47,793 nt of DNA from an uncultured Pseudomonadales bacterium (GTDB lineage Bacteria > Pseudomonadota > Gammaproteobacteria > Pseudomonadales > Pseudohongiellaceae): the NCBI GenBank assembly GCA_943789485.1, contig CALSUH010000009.1, positions 1 to 47,793 on the forward strand. Reading direction: 5' to 3'. Numbering within the stretch: the first letter of the stretch is position 1; each line of letters begins with the position of its first letter. Below are positions 19,494 to 28,706 of this stretch, one piece after another. The notes beneath the pieces were generated by a model. It ran no database searches and had not been told where the DNA came from. It saw only the letters and a list, made by a program, of their open reading frames with translations. The translations under genes were made by a program, and so were the position numbers.

Positions 19494-21749
19494 TTATCTA
19501 ACACTAATTTCTGTGATGATCTTTGGCGTGATAAAGATTAGTAACTCAGTTCGACGACTCGCGTTTGCCGTGCGCTTAAACATTCGACCGATATAAGGAA
19601 GGTCGCCGAGTATCGGAGTCTTCGTTTCCGTTGTAGTTGACTCTTCACGAAAAACGCCGCCCAACACGATGGTCTCGCCGTCACTCACTAACGCACTCGT
19701 TGTAACTTGGTTGGTATTAATGGCTGGTATGTTGCCGCCGCCCGGGGCTACCGAATCCTGCCGAATATCCAACTCCATGTTTATACGCCCATCCGGAGTG
19801 ATCTGCGGTGTTACCGTTAAGGACAGCACCGCTTCTTCGAATTCCGTAGTCGATCCACCAGCGGTTCCGCCAGCCTGCGATTGATAGGGAATTCTCACAC
19901 CGGATTGAATTATCGCTCTTACCTTGTCCTGAGTAGTCACCTTCGGTCTGGCTATTACCTCGCCGTTGCCACTGCTTTCTAGTGCCGATAGCTCCAACTC
20001 TATAAGCGCACTGCTTCCGGTATAGCCAATTGAAAATGAAGATGCCTCGCTAGACGCAACACCTAAATCTACGGCTAGAGCGTCAGGAAACGAGGTAGAT
20101 ATGCTTGGAATAGGCACGCCTGCGACCGCCTGATTGATAAGTGATTGAATCAGGCTTGGATCGGTACCACCCTGCAATGCTTGTCCTAATGCTGTCTCGC
20201 CAGCGATTAACGCATTCTGCAGCGCAACTTCCTGCGCAAGCCTGCCATTACCTTGCTCTACAGTCGCCTCCTGCGAGCCACCGTAACGAAAATTATCTCC
20301 GGTACCAGTCATGCTACCTGCGCCGCCCCACCGGATACCAAGATCGCGACCGAAGCTAGTGGAGACGTTGACGATTCTTGCTTCGATCAATACCTGCCTA
20401 ACGGGCACATCGAGCCGGGACATCAGGGCGCGGACTTCTTCTAACTTCTCGCTGATGTCGCGCACGATGATTATGTTGGTACGTTCATCAACTGTTGCTG
20501 TTCCCCTGGTAGACAAAATACCTCCTGTAGGTGCGGCGACAATATCTGCTGCCCCGCCAGCAGCATCAGTGCCTGTAGACCCGGAGTTTTCTCCAGTAAG
20601 CAATGCCATAACATCGCCTGCATCTGCATAGTTGACTTGCATGAACTCGGTAAATAGCGGAGCTAACGCCTGCGCCTGTAGCGCCGCCTCAAGCTTCAAT
20701 TGTTCCTGTGCGGCAATTTCAACTGCAGGTGCCACATACAACACATTGCCTTCTAGTCGACTACCCAGACCCTGAGTTCGTAGCACTAAATCTAGCGCCT
20801 GATCCCAGGGAACGTTGTCGAGAACGATGGTGATATTGCCCGAGACGGCATCACCTACAACCAGACTAAAGTCATAGACATCAGCAAGTATTTGCAGAAC
20901 TGATCGAATAGAAATGTCTTGGAATGATAGGCTGCTTATCTCACCAGTGTAGGCCGATGTTGCAGCACTGCTTGTGAGATCAATAATCGGCGGTCTCACA
21001 CTTACCGTATATTGACTTCCGCTTTGGAACGCCACGTACTCATAGGCACCATCCACATCGATGACTATGGTGGCACGATTCGTCTGACCTAATACATCTA
21101 CTGTGGATACCACGGTAGCAAAGTCACTTACATCGAGGCGCTTGTTTAAATCGTCAGGAACTGCGGTGTTACTGAATTCCACATACACACGAGCGCCCAC
21201 TTGTTCTACGCTGCCAATAATTTGATCACTGGAAAGGTCGATGACAATCTGGCCCTCTTCGCCATCACCACGCCTGAATGAGACATCCGTGATTGAATTA
21301 TCCATGGTACCGGAAATTCCTGCCGCTACACGTTCAACCACAGCAACTCCGCCTGCCTGCGCATCGTTACCCACTTGAATTGTTAGTTGGTTTCCAACTA
21401 CTTGCGTCTCATAACTTACCAGCTGATCCAGATTCACAACAAGCCGTGTTCTGTTTCCATCATCCAGCACCATAACGCTCTGAGCATTGTTTGAATCGAT
21501 ATTGAAACGCTGCTGAGATAAACCACTACTTACACCTAACAAATCCAGCGAAATACGCGCGGGATTGTCGAGCACAAACCCAGATGGCTCTGGCGGCGCA
21601 GAATCAAACGTCAATTGAATTTCTATGCTATCCCCTGACAGATTAGCGAAGCCAATGCTATCTAAAACCACAGTTTCCTGCGCCAGAGTAGCTGCAGATA
21701 CAATCAATACCAGCAAACCAAGCACGCTACGACTAACCAATTTCACCAT
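19494..21749 (-). CDS. pilQ: type IV pilus secretin PilQ
   Basis: Outer-membrane secretin pore through which the type IV pilus passes. I chose the ATG at 21749 (MVKLVSRSVLGLLVLIVSAATLAQE), which gives a clean signal peptide and has GGAAGG six bases upstream. An in-frame ATG at 21812 would add 21 residues. After the signal come AMIN-type beta domains, an STN/N0 domain (ISSLSFQDISIRSVLQILAD), an N1 domain and the secretin core (GEVIARPKVTTQDKVRA, VTPQITPDGRINMELDI, GETIVLGGVF). The tail is PILGDLPYIGRMFKRT. It is last in pilMNOPQ. Confidence 0.96.
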   Translation of the reverse strand: MVKLVSRSVLGLLVLIVSAATLAQETVVLDSIGFANLSGDSIEIQLTFDSAPPEPSGFVLDNPARISLDLLGVSSGLSQQRFNIDSNNAQSVMVLDDGNRTRLVVNLDQLVSYETQVVGNQLTIQVGNDAQAGGVAVVERVAAGISGTMDNSITDVSFRRGDGEEGQIVIDLSSDQIIGSVEQVGARVYVEFSNTAVPDDLNKRLDVSDFATVVSTVDVLGQTNRATIVIDVDGAYEYVAFQSGSQYTVSVRPPIIDLTSSAATSAYTGEISSLSFQDISIRSVLQILADVYDFSLVVGDAVSGNITIVLDNVPWDQALDLVLRTQGLGSRLEGNVLYVAPAVEIAAQEQLKLEAALQAQALAPLFTEFMQVNYADAGDVMALLTGENSGSTGTDAAGGAADIVAAPTGGILSTRGTATVDERTNIIIVRDISEKLEEVRALMSRLDVPVRQVLIEARIVNVSTSFGRDLGIRWGGAGSMTGTGDNFRYGGSQEATVEQGNGRLAQEVALQNALIAGETALGQALQGGTDPSLIQSLINQAVAGVPIPSISTSFPDALAVDLGVASSEASSFSIGYTGSSALIELELSALESSGNGEVIARPKVTTQDKVRAIIQSGVRIPYQSQAGGTAGGSTTEFEEAVLSLTVTPQITPDGRINMELDIRQDSVAPGGGNIPAINTNQVTTSALVSDGETIVLGGVFREESTTTETKTPILGDLPYIGRMFKRTANASRRTELLIFITPKIITEISVR

Positions 21750-21835
21750 GCTATACCTTCCCGTTCTGCCCAAAGGCAAATGATTTTTTAGTATTCCCTT
21801 GTTGTTAAACATACTAATAACCTCATCTCACGAAT

Positions 21836-22372
21836 TTACTGCAGCGTGAGGGTTTGTGGTCTTTCTACCCAGCCACCGCTTCCGCTGGGAACTATTTCAA
21901 TGATATTCAGTTGCGAGTCTGATATCTGTTGGATACGGCCGTAATTTCGACCCATGTGATTGCCAACCCTAACTCGATGCACCTCACCAAATCCGTCTTC
22001 GATGAGCGCCTCAAAAATACCACCGACGATCGTAATCCTGCCGACCATTGTTAGTTCACTGAAAGATTGGTTCTCCAAGAATTCCGGAATACGCTCAAGG
22101 TCCGGCTCCACATTCTGATTCAGCACCACTGCACTGTCACTATCGATAATTAACGGCATATCGAATGGGCTTCGAGAAGATGACGCTCCGTAAATAAAAC
22201 CCTCGTAGAGCACAAATTCCGGTACAGGCTCTACAGGCGAGCTCGGGCGCGAGTTCACCTCGCTCACATACGCTTCCAAATCTGAAAGATTATTAGTGGG
22301 CGAGCAAGCAGCAATTAGTAAACTCGCGCATACACCTACTCTATTTCGAGACTGTCGATCAACCGAATTCAT
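21836..22372 (-). CDS. pilP: type IV pilus assembly lipoprotein PilP
   Basis: Inner-membrane lipoprotein that links the PilMNO platform to the PilQ secretin. The 178-residue protein has an N-terminal signal ending in the lipobox LIAAC (Cys about 23). A disordered Pro-rich spacer follows, then the beta domain ending RVRVGNHMGRNYGRIQQISDSQLNIIEIVP, characteristic of PilP. It directly abuts pilO (22373) and precedes pilQ. Confidence 0.94.
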   Translation of the reverse strand: MNSVDRQSRNRVGVCASLLIAACSPTNNLSDLEAYVSEVNSRPSSPVEPVPEFVLYEGFIYGASSSRSPFDMPLIIDSDSAVVLNQNVEPDLERIPEFLENQSFSELTMVGRITIVGGIFEALIEDGFGEVHRVRVGNHMGRNYGRIQQISDSQLNIIEIVPSGSGGWVERPQTLTLQ

Positions 22373-23014
22373 CTACTGAACGACCTCTTCAACATCTTCA
22401 ACATCTTCAACATCTTTATAGCGATATGTTCTAGCCACGATACTCATGTTGAGAAACGAATCGGCGCGAGCCGATATAGAAAAATCATGCAATGTTACAA
22501 TTCGGTCCAAATTGGCAACACCACTAACGAATGTACCGAAGTCGTGATAATCACCAACAACTTCTAAGTTTAGCGGTATCTCAATATAGAATTCTTGAAC
22601 TTCTTCTTCCGGCAAATCTAGTTTTGTGAATTCTAATCCGCTACCCACACCAGTTTCCGTTACATCCTCAACTAAACCCGGAACCTCAGTTTCCGAAGGC
22701 AGTTGTCGGAGCAGTTCAGTAAACGACTCTTCCATCTGCACAGTCTGCGCTCGGTATTCTTCGAGGTTAGCGGCGAGAAATGCTGTCCGTTCGAATTCTA
22801 TACGCAGGTTTGCTTCCTCACTAACAACTTCCTGAAGCCTCGTCTGAAGGTTCTCAATATGGAAGAAATAGCCGCCCGCTAAACAGCCTATAATAACACT
22901 TAGAGTTATGACGACCTTTACCGGTGCAGGCCAGATACCAATCGTGTCTGGGTCTTGAAGGTCATTCCAGTCGAAGCTTCGTAAATCGTTTGTTATATTC
23001 TTGATCAGCGACAT
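22373..23014 (-). CDS. pilO: type IV pilus inner-membrane protein PilO
   Basis: Forms a heterodimer with PilN in the alignment platform. The 213-residue protein has a short cytoplasmic N terminus and one transmembrane helix (about 32-50, VVITLSVIIGCLAGGYFF). A periplasmic coiled coil follows (about 53-100), then the ferredoxin-like domain with LPSETEVPGLVEDVTETG and PLNLEVVGDYHDFGTFVSGV. The C-terminal VEDVEDVEEVV comes from a 9-bp triplication at 22386-22416. Confidence 0.96.
   Translation of the reverse strand: MSLIKNITNDLRSFDWNDLQDPDTIGIWPAPVKVVITLSVIIGCLAGGYFFHIENLQTRLQEVVSEEANLRIEFERTAFLAANLEEYRAQTVQMEESFTELLRQLPSETEVPGLVEDVTETGVGSGLEFTKLDLPEEEVQEFYIEIPLNLEVVGDYHDFGTFVSGVANLDRIVTLHDFSISARADSFLNMSIVARTYRYKDVEDVEDVEEVVQ
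22386..22416 (+). repeat. 9-bp in-frame tandem repeat in the pilO 3' end
   Basis: TCTTCAACA is repeated three times, followed by a partial fourth copy. On the minus strand it encodes the repeated Val-Glu-Asp of the PilO C terminus. Because the unit is a multiple of three, copy-number change would alter only the tail length. Confidence 0.85.
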
Positions 23015-23019
23015 CTGAT

Positions 23020-23589
23020 TTACACCTCTTCCTGCTGCGAAGACAATTGAAGAGAAAGACTAAGGGTGAATGTGAACGCCGCACTTAAAGAGTTATCGCC
23101 CGCATCTACCGCCGAAATATCATCTAGGTCAGATTCCTGAAACCATTCGGAGTCATCAAGCCTTCGCAATAGTTCTGTAATTCGCAAGTACGACTCAGCA
23201 ATGCCTTCAATCGATATCGTATCCTCTACTCGAACAAGGCTCTCGTAATACACACCATCAGGCAGCGTGTTAACCAGTTCATCAAAAATTCTGACAATAA
23301 CTGGCCGTGAACCCTGCAAGTCTGTAATAACATTCATGCGCGAGCGAATATCTTCTTTCTGTTGCCGCAACTGATTAATTTCAGTTACTTGCTCATCGAG
23401 AATCACAGTTTCCAAACGAATGAAGTCATTGCGGGATATCTGTACATTGATCTCACCATTGAAATAGCGATCAACCAAGAACAGAACGCCTGCTGAAATG
23501 ATCACGACACCAATGAGAGCGGTAAAAAATTCTCGCTTACGTTCGTCACGTAATCGTTCGCGCCATGGAAGTAAATTAATATTGGCCAC
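23020..23589 (-). CDS. pilN: type IV pilus inner-membrane protein PilN
   Basis: Pairs with PilO and binds cytoplasmic PilM through its N terminus. The 189-residue protein begins MANINLLPWRERLRDERKREF, which contains the INLLPWRE motif that docks on PilM. One transmembrane helix follows (about 23-41). The periplasmic coiled coil leads to LPDGVYYESLVRVEDTISIEGIAES. Its ATG overlaps the pilM stop by one base, and pilO starts six bases beyond its end. Confidence 0.96.
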   Translation of the reverse strand: MANINLLPWRERLRDERKREFFTALIGVVIISAGVLFLVDRYFNGEINVQISRNDFIRLETVILDEQVTEINQLRQQKEDIRSRMNVITDLQGSRPVIVRIFDELVNTLPDGVYYESLVRVEDTISIEGIAESYLRITELLRRLDDSEWFQESDLDDISAVDAGDNSLSAAFTFTLSLSLQLSSQQEEV

Positions 23590-24677
23590 TAGTATTCGCC
23601 TCTCATGGCCAAGCCACAGGCAATCAATAATGAGGGAGCATCATGCATCAACATCGTCTTGTTTATCTTCGAACTAATAACCAAATTCGCGAATGGATTG
23701 GCAACGCGTACCGGAGTCGCTAGGTTTTCCTGCACCTGATCGGCCAATCCTTCGATCGCAGCAACTCCGCCAGCCAACAGAACATGATCGACTTCATTGT
23801 AGTGACTGGATGAGAAAAAGAATTGCAACGTCTGGCTGACCTGCTGCGTAACCGCTTCCTTGAAGGGAGCGAGAATTTCAGAGTCATATTCTTCGGGCAA
23901 GCCGCCTCGCTTCATCGCGTTTCCCGCTTCAGCCGCGCTTAATCCGAATCGCCGCTGCACTTCCTCCAACAATTGAGAGCCGCCAAACACCTGCTCTCTG
24001 GTATAAATTGTCTTTCCAGCGAGGATCACATTTATTGTGGTCATCGCAGAACCGATGTCGATGATCGCCGTGGTTTGCTCTTCTTTGGAAGCGACCTGTT
24101 CTTCCAGCAGCGTATAGGCCCGCTCGATCGCATACGCTTCAATATCAACTACCTTTGCCGTAAGGCCGCCAAGTTCCAACACAGTGACTCTCTCATCAAC
24201 GGTCTCTCGACGGCAGGCCGCTAATAAGACCTCAACCATGTCCGGACTGCGCTCAGACATTTTCTGACGCTCGAAGTCGATAGACACTTCATCGAGAGGA
24301 TAGGGAATGTATTGATCAGCTTCCACAATAATCTGATTCTCCATCTCCGAATCAGAAAGGGCTGAATTCATCTCGATGGTCTTAGTAATTACGGCAGAAC
24401 CCGCCACGGCAATGGCGGCATCTTTGAGCGAGGGCTTCAATATGCTTAAAGCCTGTGCGATACAATCACCCACGGCATCGATGTCGCTGATACTCTTTTC
24501 AACAACAGAATTAGCCGGCAGAGGTCGGATAATATAATTATCCACCTTGTAACTATTGCCGCTTGGGCTGAGCTGCAAAATTTTGACCGCGGTGGTACTA
24601 ATGTCGACCCCCAGCAGCGTGCCGGATTTCTTGCCAAAATTGCTTAGAATGCTTATATTTTTAAATATTTCAAGCAC
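23589..24677 (-). CDS. pilM: type IV pilus assembly protein PilM
   Basis: Cytoplasmic actin-like ATPase that binds PilN and recruits the platform. The 362-residue protein has LLGVDISTTAVKILQLS, then DQYIPYPLDEVSIDFE, the second phosphate motif AIIDIGSAMTTINVI, and LLAGGVAAIEGLADQV. All are typical of PilM/FtsA-fold proteins. The start is GTG at 24677 with AGGGG upstream. It is the first gene of the pilMNOPQ operon and divergent from the PBP gene. Confidence 0.96.
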   Translation of the reverse strand: MLEIFKNISILSNFGKKSGTLLGVDISTTAVKILQLSPSGNSYKVDNYIIRPLPANSVVEKSISDIDAVGDCIAQALSILKPSLKDAAIAVAGSAVITKTIEMNSALSDSEMENQIIVEADQYIPYPLDEVSIDFERQKMSERSPDMVEVLLAACRRETVDERVTVLELGGLTAKVVDIEAYAIERAYTLLEEQVASKEEQTTAIIDIGSAMTTINVILAGKTIYTREQVFGGSQLLEEVQRRFGLSAAEAGNAMKRGGLPEEYDSEILAPFKEAVTQQVSQTLQFFFSSSHYNEVDHVLLAGGVAAIEGLADQVQENLATPVRVANPFANLVISSKINKTMLMHDAPSLLIACGLAMRGEY

Positions 24678-25021
24678 TTAGAAACCCCTAGAACCTTCTT
24701 CTTTGCGACCGCCTTCTTAGATTGAGGCGGCTGTCTCGCCCCCTTGATACTGCGAATCAACGATTCGCTCAATCCTAGACTGAAAACTTTACCTACTATA
24801 ACAAAAACTTAGCGGAACCATCTGCAAATTTCAATGCCCCAGCTTGCAATATCAGCCGGCAATGATTTTTATTATTATCAACTGATTATTAGGCATTCAG
24901 GACAAATAACTTTACCATCAAACAACGAAGCCGCCTGCACGAAATTTTTTGAATCAAGTCACGTTTGCACTCCCGACCAATGGCTCGAAGCACTCGAATC
25001 GCAAATTTGCTGTAGCTTCTG

Positions 25022-25049
25022 GCGATAGCGATAGCGATAGCGATAGCGA
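25022..25049 (+). repeat. GCGATA hexanucleotide repeat
   Basis: Four full copies of GCGATA plus GCGA lie in the middle of the pilM/PBP divergent region. Such simple repeats can change copy number by slippage, altering promoter spacing; no effect can be shown from sequence alone. Confidence 0.9.
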
Positions 25050-25261
25050 ATAAATTTGGAGGCAATTGCTCAGCTACTGGTAAACTGATCGATATTTGAG
25101 CAAATTTACTAACTAGTATTTTCCAAAATTATTTTCGCGAGACCCCACTGCCACCACCGTATTCACCTCTGCCTAGCATAGCCGGCATTAAGTACCAGAA
25201 TAACAGGGCATTTTTAGATGTCGAGTGTATAATCAGACAGCTTAAGGCCTATATCAAGCTA

Positions 25262-25311
25262 CTGAGACCCATAGTGTGGCTCAGTGCTCGTTTCCCTCCC
25301 GAATTCGGGAG
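25262..25311 (+). promoter_or_regulatory. two consecutive hairpins in the PBP1a gene leader
   Basis: CTGAG-CC pairs with GG-CTCAG (25262-25284), and CTCCCGAATTCGGGAG (25296-25311) is a perfect palindrome able to form a 6-bp stem with an AATT loop. They end about 45 bases before the start codon. No U tract follows, so they are more likely leader structure or a protein-binding palindrome than a terminator. Confidence 0.4.
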
Positions 25312-25355
25312 AAATGCCTCGTAGTCAGCGGCTAATCTTCGAGACTTAGTTACCT

Positions 25356-27746
25356 GTGCAGATCAAGATGCAGAAAATTCTCAAATGGGCAGCCACAATA
25401 GCGGTGGCAGGAATGGCTGGCGCGGTGATGATTGCCTCTGCAGCCTATCTCTACCTGGCTCCCCTACTTCCTGCTGCAGAAACCTATCGAGATGTTCAGC
25501 TTGAAACGCCGCTGCGAATATACACCTCCGATAGACGCCTAATCGACGAGATCGGAAATCGTCGAGACCCCGTGGACTATGGCGACATTCCTTCTCTACT
25601 TACAGATGCACTTATTGCGACGGAAGACGTGCGCTTCTATTCTCACCCCGGCGTCGACCTACAAAGCTTAGTGCGCGGGCTTTACGGCATTATTCGCGGA
25701 GTGAATCTGGGTGGCGGCAGCACCATTACCATGCAGCTTACAAACAACCTCTCATTCGATAGCGACAAAGTCTACCCACGCAAGATCAAATCGATTCCCT
25801 TTGCGCTACAGATTGAACGCGAGCTCACTAAGGAAGAAATCCTGACATTGTATCTAAATACCGCCTACTTCGGAGCCGGCGCCGATGGCATTGGTGCAGC
25901 CGCCTATGTCTATTATGGCAAGGAAGTTAACGAGCTCTCACTAGCAGAGGCTGCCATGATGATTTCATTGCTGCCCTGCCCCTCTGCCTGCAACCCTCTG
26001 AGCAACCCGAGTCGATCTATCGAGCGCCGCCGAACCCGACTCGCGAACATGCTTAGGCAGGAAATGATCACCCAGGAGGAGTTCAATGATGCTGATCGCG
26101 CGCCGATCAGTGCTCGACGCCGCAATCGTGACATCGAAGTCTCGGCACCCTATATCGCCGAAATGGTGCGTCAGCAGCTCTACGAGGAGTATGGGGAAGA
26201 AGCCTACAGCCAGGGCTTTGAAGTGGTAACCACTATCGATGGCGATAAGCAACTTGTGGCAAATAATGCGCTGGTGGATGGCCTAGAAAACTACTACGAC
26301 AAACGGCATGGATATCGGGGCGCTACCGCAAACTACCCAGCTGAACTGTATTCAAACCAGAACGGTGATGCCAGGCAAGCCTGGATAGAAGAACTACAGG
26401 AAGTGTCCGTACTCGGCAACCAGCACCCGGCAATCGTCACGTCTTTAGATGATTTAAGTTTCGAGGCAATTCTGAAATCAGGGGAAACCGCGAAGGTCGA
26501 ATGGGACGGTATTAGCTGGGCCTATAAATTCAATTCCAGAAACGACGCCTGGCCACCTCCACAGGTGGCTGCTGAAGTCGTTCACAGAGGCGATCTAATT
26601 CGCCTGAAGAGCGTGGATGGTGAATGGCAACTCGGGCAAGTACCGGACATTCAGGGTGCTCTTGTATCCATGTCTCCAAGCAACGGTGAAATCATCGCCT
26701 TGGTGGGCGGCTACGATTTCCGGCGCAGTCAGGTAAACCGTGTCATCACCGCTAGACCTCCGGGCTCAAACTTCAAGCCCTTCCTCTACGGCACCGCCCT
26801 AGAGCAGGGTTATTCGGCTGCAACAACCATCAACGACGCGCCCATTTCTCGCGGGGACTATCGACCGAACAACTATGAAAACAATTTCCTGGGGCCCATC
26901 ACCCTGCGCTATGCGCTGAAGGAATCCCGGAACGTGCCTGCAGTGCGATTGTACGATCAGGTCGGCGACGACAAGGTGCTCGCATTCGCGGCTAAGTTTG
27001 GCTTTCAAACGCAAAACTTCCCACGCAACGATCTCACCGTGGCACTCGGCAGCCAGGACGTTCAGCCAATCGAAGTCGTTACAGCCTACTCAGCGATTGC
27101 AAATGGCGGCTACAAAGTCGAGCCTTGGTTCATCAAGGAAATCTCTAACTTAGCTGATGGAACTGTCTACACAGCAACGCCGATAACAGTCTGTGAAAAT
27201 TGCCAAACTACGCTAGATGACGCCTCGCCAGAAATAGTCTCGGCACCACGAATCATCGACCCGCAGATTGCCTTTATCCTGAACTCCATGCTGCGCTCCG
27301 TCATCGAAGAAGGCAGTGGTGCGAGGGTCAATAGAGAGATAGGTCGCTCAGATCTAATGGGCAAGACCGGCACTACCAATGGACCACAGGAACTCTGGTT
27401 CTCAGGCTTCAACAGAGACATCGCTACCACGGTATTTGTCGGCTTCGATCAGCCAGAACCACTAGGGGAGAGAGAGCAAGGCGCAACGATTGCCGTGCCC
27501 ATTTGGATCGACTTCATGAAGGTTGCCCTCCAAGGCATGCCCGAGAATACAATGAAACGCCCCGATGGAATCGAAGATCGCCTCATCAACAAGACGACCG
27601 GAGCACCCGCTACGCCGGGCGAACCTGATACGATATTTGAGTATTTCAGAACGGAAAACGCGCCGACAGCTGACGGCGCGTTGTTACCAAGTATTGATCC
27701 TGCTGACGAAGAAAACGAGGAGCTTTCAACGGAAACGATCTTCTAG
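25356..27746 (+). CDS. mrcA: penicillin-binding protein 1A, bifunctional transglycosylase/transpeptidase
   Basis: Class A PBP that polymerises and crosslinks peptidoglycan. The 796-residue protein has an N-terminal membrane helix (about 10-33) and a GT51 domain (catalytic Glu in EDVRFYSHPGVD at about 89; GGSTITMQLTNNL). A PBP1a-type OB-like insertion follows, then the transpeptidase with SNFK (Ser about 470), SRN (about 525) and KTGT (about 670). The start is taken as GTG at 25356; ATG at 25368 is an alternative, and neither has a strong Shine-Dalgarno. Divergence from pilMNOPQ is the conserved ponA-pilM arrangement. Confidence 0.95.
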   Translation: MQIKMQKILKWAATIAVAGMAGAVMIASAAYLYLAPLLPAAETYRDVQLETPLRIYTSDRRLIDEIGNRRDPVDYGDIPSLLTDALIATEDVRFYSHPGVDLQSLVRGLYGIIRGVNLGGGSTITMQLTNNLSFDSDKVYPRKIKSIPFALQIERELTKEEILTLYLNTAYFGAGADGIGAAAYVYYGKEVNELSLAEAAMMISLLPCPSACNPLSNPSRSIERRRTRLANMLRQEMITQEEFNDADRAPISARRRNRDIEVSAPYIAEMVRQQLYEEYGEEAYSQGFEVVTTIDGDKQLVANNALVDGLENYYDKRHGYRGATANYPAELYSNQNGDARQAWIEELQEVSVLGNQHPAIVTSLDDLSFEAILKSGETAKVEWDGISWAYKFNSRNDAWPPPQVAAEVVHRGDLIRLKSVDGEWQLGQVPDIQGALVSMSPSNGEIIALVGGYDFRRSQVNRVITARPPGSNFKPFLYGTALEQGYSAATTINDAPISRGDYRPNNYENNFLGPITLRYALKESRNVPAVRLYDQVGDDKVLAFAAKFGFQTQNFPRNDLTVALGSQDVQPIEVVTAYSAIANGGYKVEPWFIKEISNLADGTVYTATPITVCENCQTTLDDASPEIVSAPRIIDPQIAFILNSMLRSVIEEGSGARVNREIGRSDLMGKTGTTNGPQELWFSGFNRDIATTVFVGFDQPEPLGEREQGATIAVPIWIDFMKVALQGMPENTMKRPDGIEDRLINKTTGAPATPGEPDTIFEYFRTENAPTADGALLPSIDPADEENEELSTETIF

Positions 27747-27782
27747 ACTATCTTTAACTTAAATGGTTTAAACCTAAGGGAC

Positions 27783-27992
27783 TTAAACTCGTCTAGCACC
27801 AAATCGCTTCTTAAACCGATCTACTCGACCACCGCTGTCCAACACCTTCTGCTTGCCCGTATAGAACGGGTGGCACTGAGAACATACTTCAATAAGAATG
27901 TCTTTGCCCAAAGTGGACTTGGTCTCAATTACATTGCCACAGCTACAAGTAGCTTTCATGGTTTCGTATTTTGGATGAATTCCGGGTTTCAT
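27783..27992 (-). CDS. rpmE: 50S ribosomal protein L31, zinc-binding form
   Basis: Large-subunit protein that helps bridge the subunits. The 69-residue product reads [20 protein letters not shown] and later [16 protein letters not shown], and ends [13 protein letters not shown]. The four zinc-ligand cysteines (16, 18, 37, 40) mark the C+ paralogue, which is usually replaced by a zinc-free copy under zinc starvation. It is convergent with the PBP1a gene. The 210-bp stretch downstream (27993-28202 on the map, upstream of its start) shows no gene. Confidence 0.98.
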   Translation of the reverse strand: MKPGIHPKYETMKATCSCGNVIETKSTLGKDILIEVCSQCHPFYTGKQKVLDSGGRVDRFKKRFGARRV

Positions 27993-28202
27993 GATATTTC
28001 CTCTTAGTTAATGTCGCCACGGCAGTCGTTTGTTCGCTGCTGCACCACATCTGCTTTTCACCCAGAATCGCCTATTTTGTGCGGCATACCCAACTGGGGG
28101 CGTGCATTCTAACAGAGAAGGAAAAAGACGCAAGTAGCCGGCCAAAGAGAAGGTCGGGGCGGGAAATGAATGACTCAATTACATAGTGCGCGCCAAATAG
28201 AG

Positions 28203-28493
28203 CTATTCACGCAACTGACGATGGTTTTTCACGGCTTCTTCCATGATCTTGCTAAACAGTTCCGTAACCAGCGCTGGATTCAAATTGTGCTGCTCGCACA
28301 GTGCGCTCAACTCGGCTAGCTTCTCGGCCTCGCGAGTGGCGTCGACCGGCTCAAGTGCCTGGCTTGCCTTTAATAGACCCACTTGGTGAGTAAACTCAAA
28401 GCGTTTTCCAAGCAGCCCAACCAACTCTCGATCAATAACATCAATCTGTTCTCGCGCGGCGAGTAATTCTGCTGGTGGGGACTGCGATGTCAT
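28203..28493 (-). CDS. AroQ-class chorismate mutase
   Basis: Converts chorismate to prephenate for phenylalanine and tyrosine synthesis. The 96-residue protein is a single all-helical CM domain: LLAAREQIDVIDRELVGLLGKRFEFTHQVGLLKA at the start and MEEAVKNHRQLRE at the end. It follows the AroQ pattern R...D..D..L..L...R. I use the ATG at 28493, which has AAGGA seven bases upstream; a longer frame starts at 28580 without support. It is a free-standing domain, not fused to PheA or TyrA. Confidence 0.85.
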   Translation of the reverse strand: MTSQSPPAELLAAREQIDVIDRELVGLLGKRFEFTHQVGLLKASQALEPVDATREAEKLAELSALCEQHNLNPALVTELFSKIMEEAVKNHRQLRE

Positions 28494-28706
28494 TTTTTTA
28501 TCCTTCAAACAATTCTTAGCCACCACGCTCTGCGCTGGACGGAACCCGCTGAAGTATAAACTATCGGCATAGCGGCGCAAGGCATCGAAGGCTTCGCTGC
28601 TTCGGTATGTAGCTGTGCCCCCTCAAATTCCAAGTGCGTGTTGTTTGCTAAACCTTTTGAACTTACTATGCGATTCCTACCAAGCCACTTTACAGTGTCA
28701 CAGCAA

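Larger units (their letters stand above)
24678..25355. other. 678-bp divergent intergenic region between pilM and the PBP1a gene
   Basis: It should hold the promoters of both operons. Visible elements are a small hairpin (CCGCCT/AGGCGG, 24709-24730), a hexanucleotide repeat (25022-25049), a TATAAT at 25228-25233 upstream of the PBP gene, and two hairpins at 25262-25284 and 25296-25311. A 64-codon plus-strand frame (24834-25028) ends inside the hexamer repeat, has no clear ribosome-binding site and resembles nothing known to me. Confidence 0.6.

Noticed and set aside
19274..19504. 76-codon minus-strand ORF between pilQ and aroK
   Set aside because: Arg/Ser-rich composition typical of non-coding frames; it runs through the long inverted repeat and overlaps the pilQ end.
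24834..25028. 64-codon plus-strand ORF upstream of the PBP1a gene
   Set aside because: No ribosome-binding site or recognisable motif, and it ends inside a simple hexamer repeat.
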